Notes: generated by a model not told the origin, from the letters alone. A DNA stretch of 64,000 bases from Shewanella sp. OMA3-2 (GCF_021513195.1 NZ_CP090974.1:508001-572000), one strand, 5' to 3'; positions 35,094-45,449 are shown, numbered from the stretch's first letter. Numbers and translations are program-made.

Positions 35094-36322
35094 TTATGGG
35101 TGTTGAATGATTTGTCCTGCTTTAATGACTTGCTCGCAAGGGTTTACCCCAAAAGTGTAGGAAAGCTCTGCTGGTGAACTAATATCCCACAAACAGAAAT
35201 CGGCTTGTTTGCCTACCACTAAACTGCCCACTTTATTGTCGATGCCTAATGCTTTGGCGGCATTAATCGTCAAGCCTTTTAGCGCTTCTTCAGGGGTCAG
35301 TTTAAATAATGTACACGCCATATTCAGCATCAATTTAGTTGAGCAAATGGGTGATGATCCTGGATTGAAATCACTGGCAATTACCATTGGTACCTTGTAT
35401 TTACGCAGTAAATCTATAGGTGGTAGCTTGGTTTCACGTAGAAAGTAATATGCACCAGGCAGTAATACCGCGCAAGTTCCACTTTGGCTGAGGGCTTTTA
35501 CGCCTGCTTCGTCTAAATGTTCAATATGGTCGACTGACAATGCGCCCAGTTTGGCGGCTAATTCACTGCCACCGATATTAGACAATTGCTCGGCATGCAG
35601 TTTTATGGCTAACCCCGCTTGTTTGGCTGCTGTTAGTACTCGCTCAGTTTGTTCAAGATTAAAGGCAATACCTTCGCAAAACACATCAACCGCATCGGCA
35701 AGTTTATGCTCTATCACCTGTGGCAACATCTCATTTATAACTAAATCGACATAAGCATCAGGCTGGCTTTTATATTCTGCTGGAATGGCGTGGGCGCCCA
35801 AAAGGTGGTGCGCACATCAATATGATGATGCTCGCCGAGTTCACGCGCAACCCTAAGGAGTTTTAATTCGGTTTCGGTATCTAAGCCATAACCTGATTTA
35901 ATTTCAATTGTGGTAACACCTTCTTTAGCCAGTGCATTTAAACGCTTACGACCCAGATCAAACAAGGTTTCTTCATCGGCTTCTCGGCAGGCTTTAACGG
36001 TTGAAATAATACCGCCGCCAGCTTGGGCAATCTCTTGATAACTTGCACCTTGTAGGCGTTGTTCAAACTCATTAGCACGACTGCCAGCAAACACTAAATG
36101 GGTGTGGGCATCAATTAAACCAGGGGTGATCCATTTACCTTTACCACGGTAAATAGGCGTGGCTAGGGCATCAAACTCAGGAAGTTCAGCACGAGGGCCT
36201 ATCCAGGCTATTTTGCCATCTTTTACCGCAATCGCACCTTGAGCAATAGCGCCATAACTTTCTGTTCGGTTAGGGTCCATGGTGGCAATGTTAATGTCTA
36301 TCCAAACGTGATCAAACGTCAT
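35094..36322 (-). pseudogene. hutI: Imidazolonepropionase with one frameshift
   Basis: Zinc or iron hydrolase opening imidazolone-5-propionate to N-formimino-L-glutamate in histidine degradation. The N-terminal part (from ATG 36322, with GAGG upstream) has the metal site IDAHTHLVF. It runs to HHIDVRTTF and then changes frame. The C-terminal part resumes as [20 protein letters not shown], with KLHAEQLSN and SDFNPGSSP. Adding one A (T on the coding strand) in the AAAA run at 35800-35803 restores a normal 409-residue enzyme. It is either a genuine deletion or a homopolymer error; with other hut genes intact or similarly affected, an error is more likely. Confidence 0.93.
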
Positions 36323-36375
36323 GGCGGCCTCGATAGTGATGAGTTTATTAATGATCAAACAATACTTGCTTTTGG

Positions 36376-36387
36376 TTGTATATACAA
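36376..36387. promoter_or_regulatory. HutC operator between hutI and hutC
   Basis: TTGTATATACAA is a perfect palindrome matching the known HutC core TGTA-N2-TACA. It lies 54 bp before hutI and 69 bp before hutC, so one bound repressor could silence both. Confidence 0.8.
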
Positions 36388-36455
36388 GGTAATGTTAATG
36401 ACGATTGTATGGTGATGACAAGCCGTTTACTGACGAATTTTGAGACAAAGGTGTT

Positions 36456-37163
36456 ATGGCACAAGCGAAGTTTGCACAGATAAAACAGTTCATTCTTAAT
36501 AAGATAGAAGCTGGTGAGTGGCAAGAGAACGATCAAGTTCCCTCTGAAAACCAACTAACCGAAATGTTTAGTTGCAGCCGTATGACCGCAAGACGATCGC
36601 TCACCGAATTGGTTGAAAGCGGTGTTCTAGAACGCACTCAAGGCGTAGGTACGTTTGTTGCGGGGCTTAAATCTCAGTCATCTTTGTTAGCGATTCGTAA
36701 CATTGCTGATGAAATTAAAGATCGCGGCCACGGTTACAGTGTGAAGCAGTTGCAGCTAAGTCAAATTGAGTGCACACAGCAGATAGCCAATGCGTTAGGT
36801 GTCGATGTTGGCAGTAACGTTTTTTATTCCGTATTGGTGCATTGTGAAGATGGAGTACCGCTGCAAGTAGAAGAGCGCTTTGTTAATCCATCATTAATCC
36901 CCGATTACCTGTCACAGGATTTTGCACTGCAAACACCGCACGAGTATTTATCAGAAGTTGCGCCGTTAACAGAAGCAAAACACATCATTGAAGCCGTTAT
37001 GGCCAATGAACAAATTCAACAACGATTGGCGATATCAGCCACTGAACCATGCTTGCAAATCATACGCAGAACATGGTCACGTAAAGGCATTGTCAGTTTT
37101 GCACGACTTACCCATCCGGGCAGTAAATTCCGCTTAGGTGGTCATTTAACCATCAAGCGATAA
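36456..37163 (+). CDS. hutC: Histidine utilisation repressor HutC
   Basis: A GntR/HutC-family repressor that responds to urocanate. The winged helix (SENQLTEMFSCSRMTARRSL and GVGTFVAG) occupies residues 1-72. The UTRA effector domain follows (about 90-230), with HCEDGVPLQVEERFVNPSLI. The ATG at 36456 follows AAAGGTGTT. It is divergent from hutI and upstream of hutU. Regulation of the operon is expected from the operator at 36376; I see no second TGTA-N2-TACA site before hutU. Confidence 0.94.
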   Translation: MAQAKFAQIKQFILNKIEAGEWQENDQVPSENQLTEMFSCSRMTARRSLTELVESGVLERTQGVGTFVAGLKSQSSLLAIRNIADEIKDRGHGYSVKQLQLSQIECTQQIANALGVDVGSNVFYSVLVHCEDGVPLQVEERFVNPSLIPDYLSQDFALQTPHEYLSEVAPLTEAKHIIEAVMANEQIQQRLAISATEPCLQIIRRTWSRKGIVSFARLTHPGSKFRLGGHLTIKR

Positions 37164-37288
37164 GCGCTTTAAATAGCAACGTTGACCCTCCAATATTTGG
37201 TTCAGCGACTAAGCGTTAATGATTTTGATGACACAACTAAAAAAGATTTAGAACAAAAAAACAAACCGAACAGGTTGAAGAGGAAAGT

Positions 37289-38977
37289 ATGGATAAAAGA
37301 CATGACCCAAGCCGCCGCATCATAGCACCACATGGCACCACACTCAGCTGTAAAAGCTGGTTAACAGAAGCAGCGATGCGGATGTTAATGAACAACTTAC
37401 ACCCAGATGTTGCTGAACGCCCAGAAGATCTGGTGGTTTACGGTGGTATTGGCCGTGCAGCAAGAGACTGGCCAAGCTATGACAAAATTATTGAAGTGCT
37501 GCAGCGTCTTGAAGATGATGAAACTTTATTAGTGCAATCAGGCAAACCCGTTGGTGTGTTTAAAACTCACAGTAATGCACCACGAGTGATTATTGCTAAC
37601 TCAAACCTAGTACCGCATTGGGCTAATTGGGAACACTTTAACGAGCTCGATAAAAAAGGTTTGGCTATGTATGGCCAAATGACCGCGGGTTCGTGGATTT
37701 ATATTGGCTCGCAGGGCATTGTCCAAGGCACTTACGAAACCTTCGTCGCCATGGCAAATCAACACTTTGGTGGTTCATCTGCTGGTAAGTGGATTCTAAC
37801 CGGAGGGTTAGGTGGCATGGGCGGTGCTCAGCCGCTTGCAGGCACGATGGCAGGCTATTCAGTATTAACCTGTGAAGTGGATGAAACCCGTATCGATTTT
37901 AGAATGCGCACCCGCTATGTAGACAAAAAAGCCAAGACGTTAGATGAAGCATTAGCCATGATTGATGAAGCCAATAAAAGTGGCAAGCCTGTATCTGTCG
38001 GTTTGTTAGGTAATGCGGCCGATGTATTTACTGAGCTAGTCGAGCGTGGCATAACCCCTGATGTGGTGACTGACCAAACGTCGGCACATGACCCATTAAA
38101 CGGTTATTTACCTCAAGGCTGGACATTAGAGCAAGCAGCCAGCATGCGTAAAACAGATGAAGCAGCGGTGGTAAAAGCGGCTAAACAGTCAATGGCAGTT
38201 CAAGTGAGAGCGATGTTGGCATTGCAAGCTGCTGGAGCAGCAACAACTGATTACGGTAATAACATTCGTCAAATGGCGTTTGATGAAGGTGTTGAAAATG
38301 CCTTTGACTTCCCTGGCTTTGTGCCTGCTTATGTGCGTCCTTTATTTTGTGAAGGTATCGGCCCATTCCGCTGGGTAGCCTTGTCGGGTGATCCAGAAGA
38401 TATTTATAAAACCGATGCCAAAGTAAAAGAGCTTATTCCTGATAATCCTCATTTACATAATTGGTTAGACATGGCGCGTGAGCGTATTGCATTCCAAGGT
38501 TTACCTGCACGTATTTGCTGGGTTGGTCTAAAAGACCGTGCTCGTTTAGCGTTAGCCTTTAACGAAATGGTTAAAAATGGCGAGTTATCTGCACCAATCG
38601 TTATTGGTCGTGACCATTTAGACTCAGGCTCAGTAGCCAGTCCAAATCGCGAAACTGAATCTATGCTTGATGGTTCAGATGCAGTGTCTGATTGGCCATT
38701 AATGAACGCGCTGTTAAACACGGCTAGTGGTGCCACTTGGGTGTCATTGCACCATGGTGGTGGTGTGGGTATGGGCTTTAGTCAGCATTCTGGCGTGGTA
38801 ATTGTTGCTGACGGTACTGATGACGCGGCGGCTCGATTAGGTCGAGTATTATGGAACGACCTGGCAACAGGTGTGATGCGTCATGCTGATGCAGGATACG
38901 ATATCGCTAAAAACTGCGCTAAAGAGCAAGGTTTAGATTTACCTATGATTTCAAGTGACAAGGCAGGAACACAATAA
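37289..38977 (+). CDS. hutU: Urocanate hydratase
   Basis: Converts urocanate to imidazolone propionate using bound NAD+, step two of histidine degradation. The 562-residue length is normal. Recognisable segments include [36 protein letters not shown] (nucleotide binding) and [12 protein letters not shown]. The start has AGAGGAAAGT. Its stop TAA overlaps the hutH ATG at 38977 by one base, so the two are translationally coupled. Confidence 0.97.
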   Translation: MDKRHDPSRRIIAPHGTTLSCKSWLTEAAMRMLMNNLHPDVAERPEDLVVYGGIGRAARDWPSYDKIIEVLQRLEDDETLLVQSGKPVGVFKTHSNAPRVIIANSNLVPHWANWEHFNELDKKGLAMYGQMTAGSWIYIGSQGIVQGTYETFVAMANQHFGGSSAGKWILTGGLGGMGGAQPLAGTMAGYSVLTCEVDETRIDFRMRTRYVDKKAKTLDEALAMIDEANKSGKPVSVGLLGNAADVFTELVERGITPDVVTDQTSAHDPLNGYLPQGWTLEQAASMRKTDEAAVVKAAKQSMAVQVRAMLALQAAGAATTDYGNNIRQMAFDEGVENAFDFPGFVPAYVRPLFCEGIGPFRWVALSGDPEDIYKTDAKVKELIPDNPHLHNWLDMARERIAFQGLPARICWVGLKDRARLALAFNEMVKNGELSAPIVIGRDHLDSGSVASPNRETESMLDGSDAVSDWPLMNALLNTASGATWVSLHHGGGVGMGFSQHSGVVIVADGTDDAAARLGRVLWNDLATGVMRHADAGYDIAKNCAKEQGLDLPMISSDKAGTQ

Positions 38978-40514
38978 TGACTAAGCATAAATTCACATTA
39001 ACACCGGCACACTCACATTGGCTGAGTTACGCCAAATTAGTCGCAATTCTGTTGAACTAACACTTGCCGAAAGCGCTTTTGCCGACATTAATAACAGTGC
39101 TGAAATTGTTCAGCAAGTATTGCGAGATGGTCGCACCGTTTATGGTATCAATACCGGTTTTGGCTTATTAGCGAATACCAAAATTGCGCCAAGTGATTTA
39201 CAGCTATTACAGCGCTCAATTGTATTATCGCATGCGGCGGGTATCGGCCAATACATGCAGGATGCGACCGTGCGTTTAATGATGGTATTAAAAATTAACT
39301 CATTAAGCCAGGGTTTTTCGGGTATTCGTCTTGAGGTGATCAACTTCCTTATCAAGCTGGTTAATGCCGGTGTTTATCCCTGTGTGCCAGAAAAAGGTTC
39401 AGTGGGTGCATCGGGTGATTTAGCTCCGCTGGCGCATATGTGTTTGCCTTTATTAGGCGAAGGCGAAATGAGTTACCAAGGCGAGTTAATTAGCGCCAAA
39501 GAAGGCTTAGAAATTGCCGGTCTACAACCTTTAGAGTTAGCCGCTAAAGAAGGCTTGGCATTACTTAATGGTACCCAAGCTTCTACCGCGCTGGCGTTAG
39601 AAGGTTTGTTTAATGCTGAAGACTTATTTGCCGCCAGCTCAGTGATTGGTTCAATGAGTGTTGAAGCCGCTATGGGCAGTCGCAGTCCGTTTGATGCGCG
39701 TATTCACGCAGCTCGAGGCCAGAAAGGCCAAATTGACTCTGCAGCTATTTTCCGTCATCTATTGGGTAATGACTCTGAAATAAGCCAAAGCCATGCAAAC
39801 TGTGACAAGGTGCAAGACCCGTATTCACTTCGTTGCCAACCACAAGTATTAGGTGCCTGTTTAACTCAAATTCGCCATGCTGCAGATGTACTGGGCGTTG
39901 AAGCAAACGGCGTAACAGATAATCCATTAGTGTTCCAAGACACGGGTGATATTTTGTCAGGTGGTAACTTCCATGCTGAACCGGTTGCAATGGCGGCGGA
40001 TAATTTAGCGATTGCGATAGCCGAGTTAGGTTCGATTTCTGAACGTCGTATGGCGTTGCTGATTGACTCTAGTTTATCAAAACTACCGCCATTTTTAGTC
40101 AATAATGGTGGGGTTAACTCGGGCTTTATGATTGCACAGGTTACCGCAGCAGCCCTAGCATCTGAGAATAAAACCTACGCGCATCCAGCATCGGTAGACA
40201 GTTTGCCAACGTCTGCAAACCAAGAAGATCATGTGTCTATGGCAACATTTGCAGCACGTCGTTTACGCGATATGAGTGAAAATACCCGTGGCGTGTTGGC
40301 AATTGAATTATTGGCAGCAGCACAGGGGCTTGATTTTAGAAAGCCATTACAACCAAGCGCAGCGGTTGCCAAGGCAAAAGCCGAGTTACGTGAGGTTGTG
40401 ACCTTTTATGATCAAGACCGCTTCTTTGCACCAGATATTGAAAGTGCGATAGACCTATTGATGCAAGCAAACTTCAATACTTACTTACCTATGGGTATGA
40501 TACCAAGCCGCTAG
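38977..40514 (+). pseudogene. hutH: Histidine ammonia-lyase with an N-terminal frameshift
   Basis: Deaminates histidine to urocanate, the first step of the hut pathway. The ATG at 38977 gives [10 protein letters not shown], then the frame fails near 39006. The rest ([20 protein letters not shown] onward) continues in another frame to 40514. Adding one G in the GG at 39006-39007 gives [20 protein letters not shown] and a normal 512-residue enzyme. The MIO prosthetic group forms from Ala-Ser-Gly in [13 protein letters not shown], which is present. Without correction only an internal start could express the enzyme. A terminator follows. Confidence 0.93.
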
Positions 40515-40558
40515 GGATACAGCTTTCAAGCATAGCGCTAAAGCTGAAGTTAAGCAGT

Positions 40559-40582
40559 AAAAGGACCGCAAGGTCCTTTTTT
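40559..40582 (+). terminator. Terminator after hutH
   Basis: Stem AAAAGGACC / GGTCCTTTT with T6. Confidence 0.9.
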
Positions 40583-40815
40583 ACTTTCTGCAAGGTGTCA
40601 GAAATAATGATTAGTTTAGGGCAAAGTCAGCAATATCAATATTGTTTAATCTTTCATATAAGTGCTGAAATGATAGTGTTAAAATCGCAATTTGAAATAG
40701 TGGGTTGTGCCTGGCTTTATAGAGGGAATTATGGTTTAAAAGATGACCATTTACCCAGCACTTGTGATTTTTAGGCTTATTTAAAAGCCATACTATTAAA
40801 TGAATAGGATTGAAT

Positions 40816-42093
40816 GTGAATACAAATTGGCGAGTTGAAGTGGCCTCCTGGCTAACAGATTTAGGTATTAATAGTCAGCCTACAGATGGTATTGCTACCT
40901 CAGTATTACTGCTGGCGTGTGTACTTGTGGCAGGCATTGGCTATTTTATCACTCACCATTTTTTCGTCAGTGGTATTAATCGTATTATTCGACGCTCTAG
41001 TGTGACCTGGGATGATATTTTTATCCGCTTCAAAATGTTTGAACGTTTGGCAGTACTAATACCACTGCTGATTTTAGATTTTTTATTGCCGATAGTATTA
41101 ACTGAACATAAAGTTTTGAGCTTGTTTTTAGATCGTACCATGAGTGCCTTACTGGTAGTGTTAATTATTCGTGCCATTTATGCCGGTTTGAATGCTGCTA
41201 ATGAGATTGCCGATGTTAAACGAATAAACCGTAATCTACCGGTTAAAAGCTTTGTACAACTGATCAAGCTGTTTTTATTCTTTATTGGCCTAATTGTTAT
41301 CATTGCCATATTAAGTGATCGATCACCTGTGTATTTTTTTAGTGGCTTAGGTGTGGCCACAGGTTTAGTGATGTTAGTTTTTCGCGATACCATTTTAGGC
41401 TTTGTTGCGGGTATTCAACTTGCGGCGAACCGGATGGTGAGCAAAGGTGATTGGATCCAAATGGATAAATATGGCGCCGATGGCGCGGTTGAAGATGTCA
41501 CCTTAACAACAGTAAAAGTGCGTAATTGGGACAACACTATCACCATGATCCCCGCTTATGCGTTAGTGTCAGATGCGTTTAAAAATTGGCGCGGTATGTC
41601 AGAGTCAGGCGGACGCCGCATAAAGCGATCCATTAATATCGATGTAAATAGTATTAAGTTTCTCAGCGATGATGAAAAAAGTCGCCTATCAAAAGTGAAT
41701 CATCTAAAAGCGTATATTCCACAAAAACTGTCAGAGATTACCACGGCAAACCAACTGATTAGCGATCTTGATATGCCAGTTAATGGCAGAAGATTAACCA
41801 ACATTGGTACCTTTAGGATATACCTACAGGAATTTTTAAATCAGCATCCTAAAATTCACAAAGACATGACCTTAATGGTGCGTCAGTTAGCGCCGACAAC
41901 CGAAGGGCTCCCGATTGAGTTGTATATTTTTACCAATGATATTCGTTGGGCATATTACGAGGAAATTCAAGCCGACATATTTGATCATGTTTTTGCGGTA
42001 TTGCCAGAGTTTGGCTTACGTGCATTCCAAAATCCGACAGGCATTGATATGCGATCTATCAACACTGTCGTTAATAAGTGCGAAGATGAGTAA
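40816..42093 (+). CDS. MscS-family mechanosensitive channel, YbdG/MscM-type
   Basis: A 425-residue inner-membrane channel of the small-conductance mechanosensitive family. Four or five N-terminal helices (about residues 24-150) are followed by the pore-lining region and the MscS beta domain with GATGL-like GVATGLVMLVFRDTILGFVAG, MVSKGDWIQMDKYGADGAVE and VRNWDNTITMIPAY. The long C-terminal domain resembles YbdG. The GTG at 40816 has AGGA at 40806-40809; a TTG at 40810 is too close to it. The gap 40583-40815 upstream is AT-rich with no other feature seen. Confidence 0.9.
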   Translation: MNTNWRVEVASWLTDLGINSQPTDGIATSVLLLACVLVAGIGYFITHHFFVSGINRIIRRSSVTWDDIFIRFKMFERLAVLIPLLILDFLLPIVLTEHKVLSLFLDRTMSALLVVLIIRAIYAGLNAANEIADVKRINRNLPVKSFVQLIKLFLFFIGLIVIIAILSDRSPVYFFSGLGVATGLVMLVFRDTILGFVAGIQLAANRMVSKGDWIQMDKYGADGAVEDVTLTTVKVRNWDNTITMIPAYALVSDAFKNWRGMSESGGRRIKRSINIDVNSIKFLSDDEKSRLSKVNHLKAYIPQKLSEITTANQLISDLDMPVNGRRLTNIGTFRIYLQEFLNQHPKIHKDMTLMVRQLAPTTEGLPIELYIFTNDIRWAYYEEIQADIFDHVFAVLPEFGLRAFQNPTGIDMRSINTVVNKCEDE

Positions 42094-42129
42094 ACTATTA
42101 AGGTTGTGAATCACAGCCTTAATAGTTTA
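42091..42129. terminator. Long bidirectional hairpin overlapping the MscS stop codon
   Basis: Arms of 19 bases (42091-42109 and 42111-42129) pair with a single T-G wobble. The stop codon TAA is the first base triplet of the left arm. It probably serves convergent transcription units. Confidence 0.75.
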
Positions 42130-42141
42130 TATATACGATTT

Positions 42142-42693
42142 TTACTTTTGATAAACAGGGATGGTTTTAGTATGACGGCCATTAATGGTGCGATAGAAAG
42201 CCATCAATTGATTGATTTCTAACTCTATCGCCCCAGTCGGTTTTAATGCTGTGGCGATAATAATTTTTTTACTGCGAAAATCTAACCCTACCGGCACAAT
42301 ATCAACACCTGCCTGCAGGGCAATATGATAAAAACCACTTTTCCAGCGTTTAACTGGGCTGCGAGTTCCTTCCGGTGCTAATGCAAGTTTGTAATTTGCA
42401 TCTTGATTAAAGAGCTGTACCGCTGAATCAACCAAGTTATTATGTTTTCGTCTGTCTACCGGGCTGCCCCCCATGGCTTTAAATATCCAGCCCCAAGGCG
42501 GAATAAACAATTGGTGTTTGCCTAAAAAATGGATAGGGGTGTTTAATGCACCGCGCGCCAAAATCCCAATCACAAAATCCCAATTGCTAGTATGCGGGCC
42601 AACAATAATCACACATGATTGATTATGATTAATATGACCATCAAATTGCCAACCCAGCTTGGTAAGTGACCAGCTACAGAAGCGATTAAACAT
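42142..42693 (-). CDS. PlsC-type acyltransferase
   Basis: A 183-residue acyltransferase resembling 1-acylglycerol-3-phosphate acyltransferases. The catalytic HX4D is in GPHTSNWDFVIG and the glycerophosphate-binding motif is APEGTRS. The protein is shorter than classical PlsC and could act on a different lipid acceptor. I chose the ATG at 42693 (spaced after AAAGGGTTATCT) over 42720. It stands alone between convergent and divergent gaps. Confidence 0.87.
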   Translation of the reverse strand: MFNRFCSWSLTKLGWQFDGHINHNQSCVIIVGPHTSNWDFVIGILARGALNTPIHFLGKHQLFIPPWGWIFKAMGGSPVDRRKHNNLVDSAVQLFNQDANYKLALAPEGTRSPVKRWKSGFYHIALQAGVDIVPVGLDFRSKKIIIATALKPTGAIELEINQLMAFYRTINGRHTKTIPVYQK

Positions 42694-42846
42694 AGATAAC
42701 CCTTTATTTTTGGTTATCACTAAAACCGATAACCTTATTATTTTTTATGTGTTTTAAATTAACAAACCCGTTTGAATTAGCAAGCGCTAAAATAGATCTC
42801 GCGCATTTGGCAAGTATCCTGTTGAGTGTCACTCGTGCTTGGTCAA

Positions 42847-43314
42847 TTAATGTGTCGGAGCTTGTTCGAATTCTGCAATATTTTTAGCTTCTTGCAAAAT
42901 AGCCTCACCTAAATCGGCTTCAGAGCGCATTCTGGCAAAATCCAGTTTCATACGTTGTTGCTTGGGCAGTGCTTGACGCGCGTCCATAATGGGATGAGAT
43001 CTTATAATGTCATAATGGGTGAACAGTTGTGGGAACAGCGGAGTCACTTGTTCAGTCATTGACAAAGCATCGAATAACTTACCAATACGAATGACCCCTT
43101 CAGAAAGCTCACAGCGTTCCTCTAGCATCGCTGTTGCGATATAACGAATGTCGGTAAGGATTTGTTGGCGACGTTCCTCTGCTTTTGCTAGGCGCGCCTC
43201 TAGAGCTTGTTGATTACTGGCAGCTTGGCGTTTCAATTTTAATAACAATGATGCGGCATAAGCAGCTAAGGCGATAATGATAATAATGGCGATAATAATA
43301 ACAGCGGTAGACAC
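42847..43314 (-). CDS. DUF2489 membrane protein
   Basis: A 155-residue protein with one N-terminal transmembrane helix (MSTAVIIIAIIIIIALAAYA) and a long helical cytoplasmic part (about residues 28-155) with a coiled-coil start (EARLAKAEERRQQILTD). It matches my memory of the DUF2489 family, commonly found beside yihI in Shewanella and Vibrio. Function unknown. The yihI terminator upstream separates the two. Confidence 0.85.
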   Translation of the reverse strand: MSTAVIIIAIIIIIALAAYAASLLLKLKRQAASNQQALEARLAKAEERRQQILTDIRYIATAMLEERCELSEGVIRIGKLFDALSMTEQVTPLFPQLFTHYDIIRSHPIMDARQALPKQQRMKLDFARMRSEADLGEAILQEAKNIAEFEQAPTH

Positions 43315-43345
43315 AAAGACTCCTTAATTGGATGAATACGGCGCA

Positions 43346-43371
43346 TAAAAAGCTGGCGCATTAAGCGCCAG
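43346..43371 (-). terminator. Terminator after yihI
   Basis: On the minus strand CTGGCGC / GCGCCAG with T5 after it, between yihI and the DUF2489 gene. Confidence 0.85.
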
Positions 43372-43426
43372 TGGGGAGTTTATTTAGTCTTTGGAGAAGT
43401 AATCGTTTAAGTGATTCTCACCAGAC

Positions 43427-43942
43427 TCAAACCGAGGCTAATAAATCATCATCAGAATCAGACTTAGCGGGTTTCTTGGTTGCTTTTTTGGTTGGTTCTA
43501 GTTCATTTAACCCTAAGCGGTTCATTAAATGTTCCATTTTGTCTAACTGTGCATCAAGCCACTTTTGATCTTCTGTAGACAAATCACGGCCTTCTTCTAG
43601 CATATCTAACAAGCTATTTAGACGTGGATCATCTTCTAACTTGAGCAATTTCTGCTCGTCAGTCATTTTAGGTTGCTTAGGTTTATCCTGTTCAGCAACT
43701 TTAGATACTTTAACCACAGGAGCTAGGGCAACAGGCTTCTTACTGCCATGGCGAGGATCAGTCGACTTACCGGCATTAGAAGGTGCACTTTTCTTAAGTA
43801 AGGCTTCGTTATGACGACTACCAGACTTACGACCTGTTTCGCCACGTTTACCTTCAGCATCTTTACGATCGGCTTTTTTGACTCTAGGTGCAAATTTAGG
43901 GCCGTTCTCTCCGCCCTTGCGAGTTTTCTTACTGCGCGCCAT
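43427..43942 (-). CDS. yihI: YihI, GTPase-activating protein for Der
   Basis: A 171-residue protein that stimulates the ribosome-assembly GTPase Der. The N-terminal half is very basic and disordered (KKTRKGGENGPKFAPRVKK, KRGETGRKSGSRHNEALL). The C-terminal half is acidic and helical (DPRLNSLLDMLEEGRDLSTE), the part that binds Der. The order follows E. coli, where yihI lies close to yihA and csrC. It is followed by DUF2489. Confidence 0.92.
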   Translation of the reverse strand: MARSKKTRKGGENGPKFAPRVKKADRKDAEGKRGETGRKSGSRHNEALLKKSAPSNAGKSTDPRHGSKKPVALAPVVKVSKVAEQDKPKQPKMTDEQKLLKLEDDPRLNSLLDMLEEGRDLSTEDQKWLDAQLDKMEHLMNRLGLNELEPTKKATKKPAKSDSDDDLLASV

Positions 43943-43997
43943 GAATTATCTCAGTTACTTTTTAAAACAGCTCACGCCGGTAAAACACCAACGTGCA

Positions 43998-44660
43998 TTA
44001 AATTAGGATGCGCTTTATATCAGATCCTGATGATTTTTGCATCAAAATGAGCGCCTGCGATGCAAATAATAGCGTAAATTCGCTATTTTCGGTTAAATAT
44101 TCGAAAGTTTGTCGTTGATAGAAGCTCACATGAGTGGGATTATTTTTATAATGCCATTTATTAAAATGGTTTAAATCCGTTATCAGAGGCGTGCTAATGG
44201 CTAACCATCCCCCCGCTTTCACTAAACCTGATAACAATTGCCACTCCTTTTTAGGGTAGCGAAAATGCTCAAAAACTTTATAACTACAAACAAAGTCATA
44301 GGTTGTTTGTAATACACTGTGATCTGCTGCAAAAAAAGGATCGTATTGCTTAACACTATGGCCAGATTCATTAATTGACTGCAGGCATTGTGCATCTAAT
44401 ATCCGACCAAAGTTAAGTCCAGATAATGCGCCAGATTGTTGTAAATTAATTTGCGATAAAAGTGGCAGTAAGAATTGTGAAAGCTGACGTTGTTTAGCGC
44501 CTTTTTGTGCTCGGCCATAACGCTGTCTCTCAATGCTAGGTCTTAAATGAGACTTAGGATCTGCTACCACTAGGCCACAACGTGGACAGACATAAAACGC
44601 TCGCTTTTTATCCTGAAAAAAAAATTGAGTCTGATGATTGCACAAAGGGCAGGGTATCAT
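43998..44660 (-). CDS. SAM-dependent methyltransferase with N-terminal zinc ribbon
   Basis: A 220-residue protein. Two CxxC pairs at the N terminus (CPLCNH and CPRCGLV) suggest a zinc ribbon. The rest is a class I methyltransferase of the Methyltransf_23 type: NFGRILDAQCLQ-type motif I, weakly conserved, then FVCSYKVFEHFRYPKKEW and KAGGWLAISTPLITD. The glycine-rich motif I is degenerate, so the substrate and even activity are uncertain. Alternative starts are ATG 44660 (chosen) and GTG 44675. Confidence 0.78.
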   Translation of the reverse strand: MIPCPLCNHQTQFFFQDKKRAFYVCPRCGLVVADPKSHLRPSIERQRYGRAQKGAKQRQLSQFLLPLLSQINLQQSGALSGLNFGRILDAQCLQSINESGHSVKQYDPFFAADHSVLQTTYDFVCSYKVFEHFRYPKKEWQLLSGLVKAGGWLAISTPLITDLNHFNKWHYKNNPTHVSFYQRQTFEYLTENSEFTLLFASQALILMQKSSGSDIKRILI

Positions 44661-44764
44661 TAAATATTTATACACCTATAGAAGGATGTGTCATGACAGT
44701 ATATAGGGATTGTTTGAGCTTTAAAATCACCAAGATATGCCGTATAGCTTGAAAAACAGACAAG

Positions 44765-45123
44765 AAAAAAGGTGGCAGTAAACTGCCACCTTATAAACAG
44801 TGCAAAAAGCACCTTATTCTGATTCCAAGTATCCATGCTTGCTATGCGACTTCCTGGTCGGATCCTTCTTATTTTTCAAGCTTTCCATGCGCTTATTGTT
44901 ATTGGTCATCTATGACGCTTTTTTATATGTTCTGTCGTCATCCTGACTTCAGTTTCCGTAGACGGTCACTAATGACACATCATATTCCGAATCGTCATCT
45001 TTGACGTGAATTTACCATCCTTGTATAAAGTACCTTCCAGTGATATCCAGCTTCCAGCGAGTGCATCCTAAGCATAAGCTTTGTGTGCTAATTACAGTTG
45101 GCTTTTATCTCTGTTGCGTAAGG
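44765..45123 (-). ncRNA. csrB: CsrB/CsrC-family regulatory RNA
   Basis: A small RNA that sequesters the translational regulator CsrA, read on the minus strand. Between 45068 and 44824 I count thirteen GGA motifs (for example AGGATG, CTGGAAG, CAAGGATG, CAGGATG, AAGGATCC), far more than chance. The 3' end is a strong terminator: GGTGGCAG / CTGCCACC with T6, closely resembling the csrC terminator of E. coli. The position next to yihI and engB is syntenic with E. coli csrC. The 5' end near 45123 is an estimate, from a possible -10 at about 45131-45138. Regulation by a GacA/UvrY-type activator is expected by family. Confidence 0.9.
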
Positions 45124-45417
45124 CAGTGCTATATAGCATATCGACCAATTGGTCTGTTCCTTACAAATTATCTGACCTGGATTTCAAACCGAAATCGCGA
45201 CTCTTGTTATTATTATTGAGCGGCCGTAAGCATATTATTATTATTGATTTAATTTATTCTTATATCTTAAATGACAAAGTCCGAAATCTGTTTTTACATT
45301 ATTATTTTTAGCAATAAACAGTAGGGTTCATCTCGGTACGGGGTGTATTTAACCCTAAAAGTGTGGGCGCTGTCAAGCATTGGCGGTGTAAGTTGACGTA
45401 AACGTAAGCTTGGGTTT
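45124..45417. other. Upstream region of the CsrB-type RNA and downstream spacer of cytochrome c4
   Basis: AT-rich DNA with two copies of TTATTATTATTGA-like sequence (about 45206-45219 and 45233-45246) flanking a GC-rich GCGGCCG. TGTAAG half-sites of the UvrY/GacA box type occur at 45387-45392 and on the minus strand near 45163. No complete box is seen. No protein gene is present. Confidence 0.4.
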
Positions 45418-45449
45418 AAAAATAATGAGTCAATCAGACCCATTATTTT
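45418..45449 (-). terminator. Terminator after cytochrome c4
   Basis: Minus-strand stem AATAATGGGTC / GACTCATTATT with T5. Confidence 0.75.

Noticed and set aside
45081-45311. A 76-codon plus-strand frame opposite the CsrB-type RNA
   Set aside because: No ribosome site or recognisable protein. The bases are explained by the GGA-rich RNA and its promoter region on the other strand.
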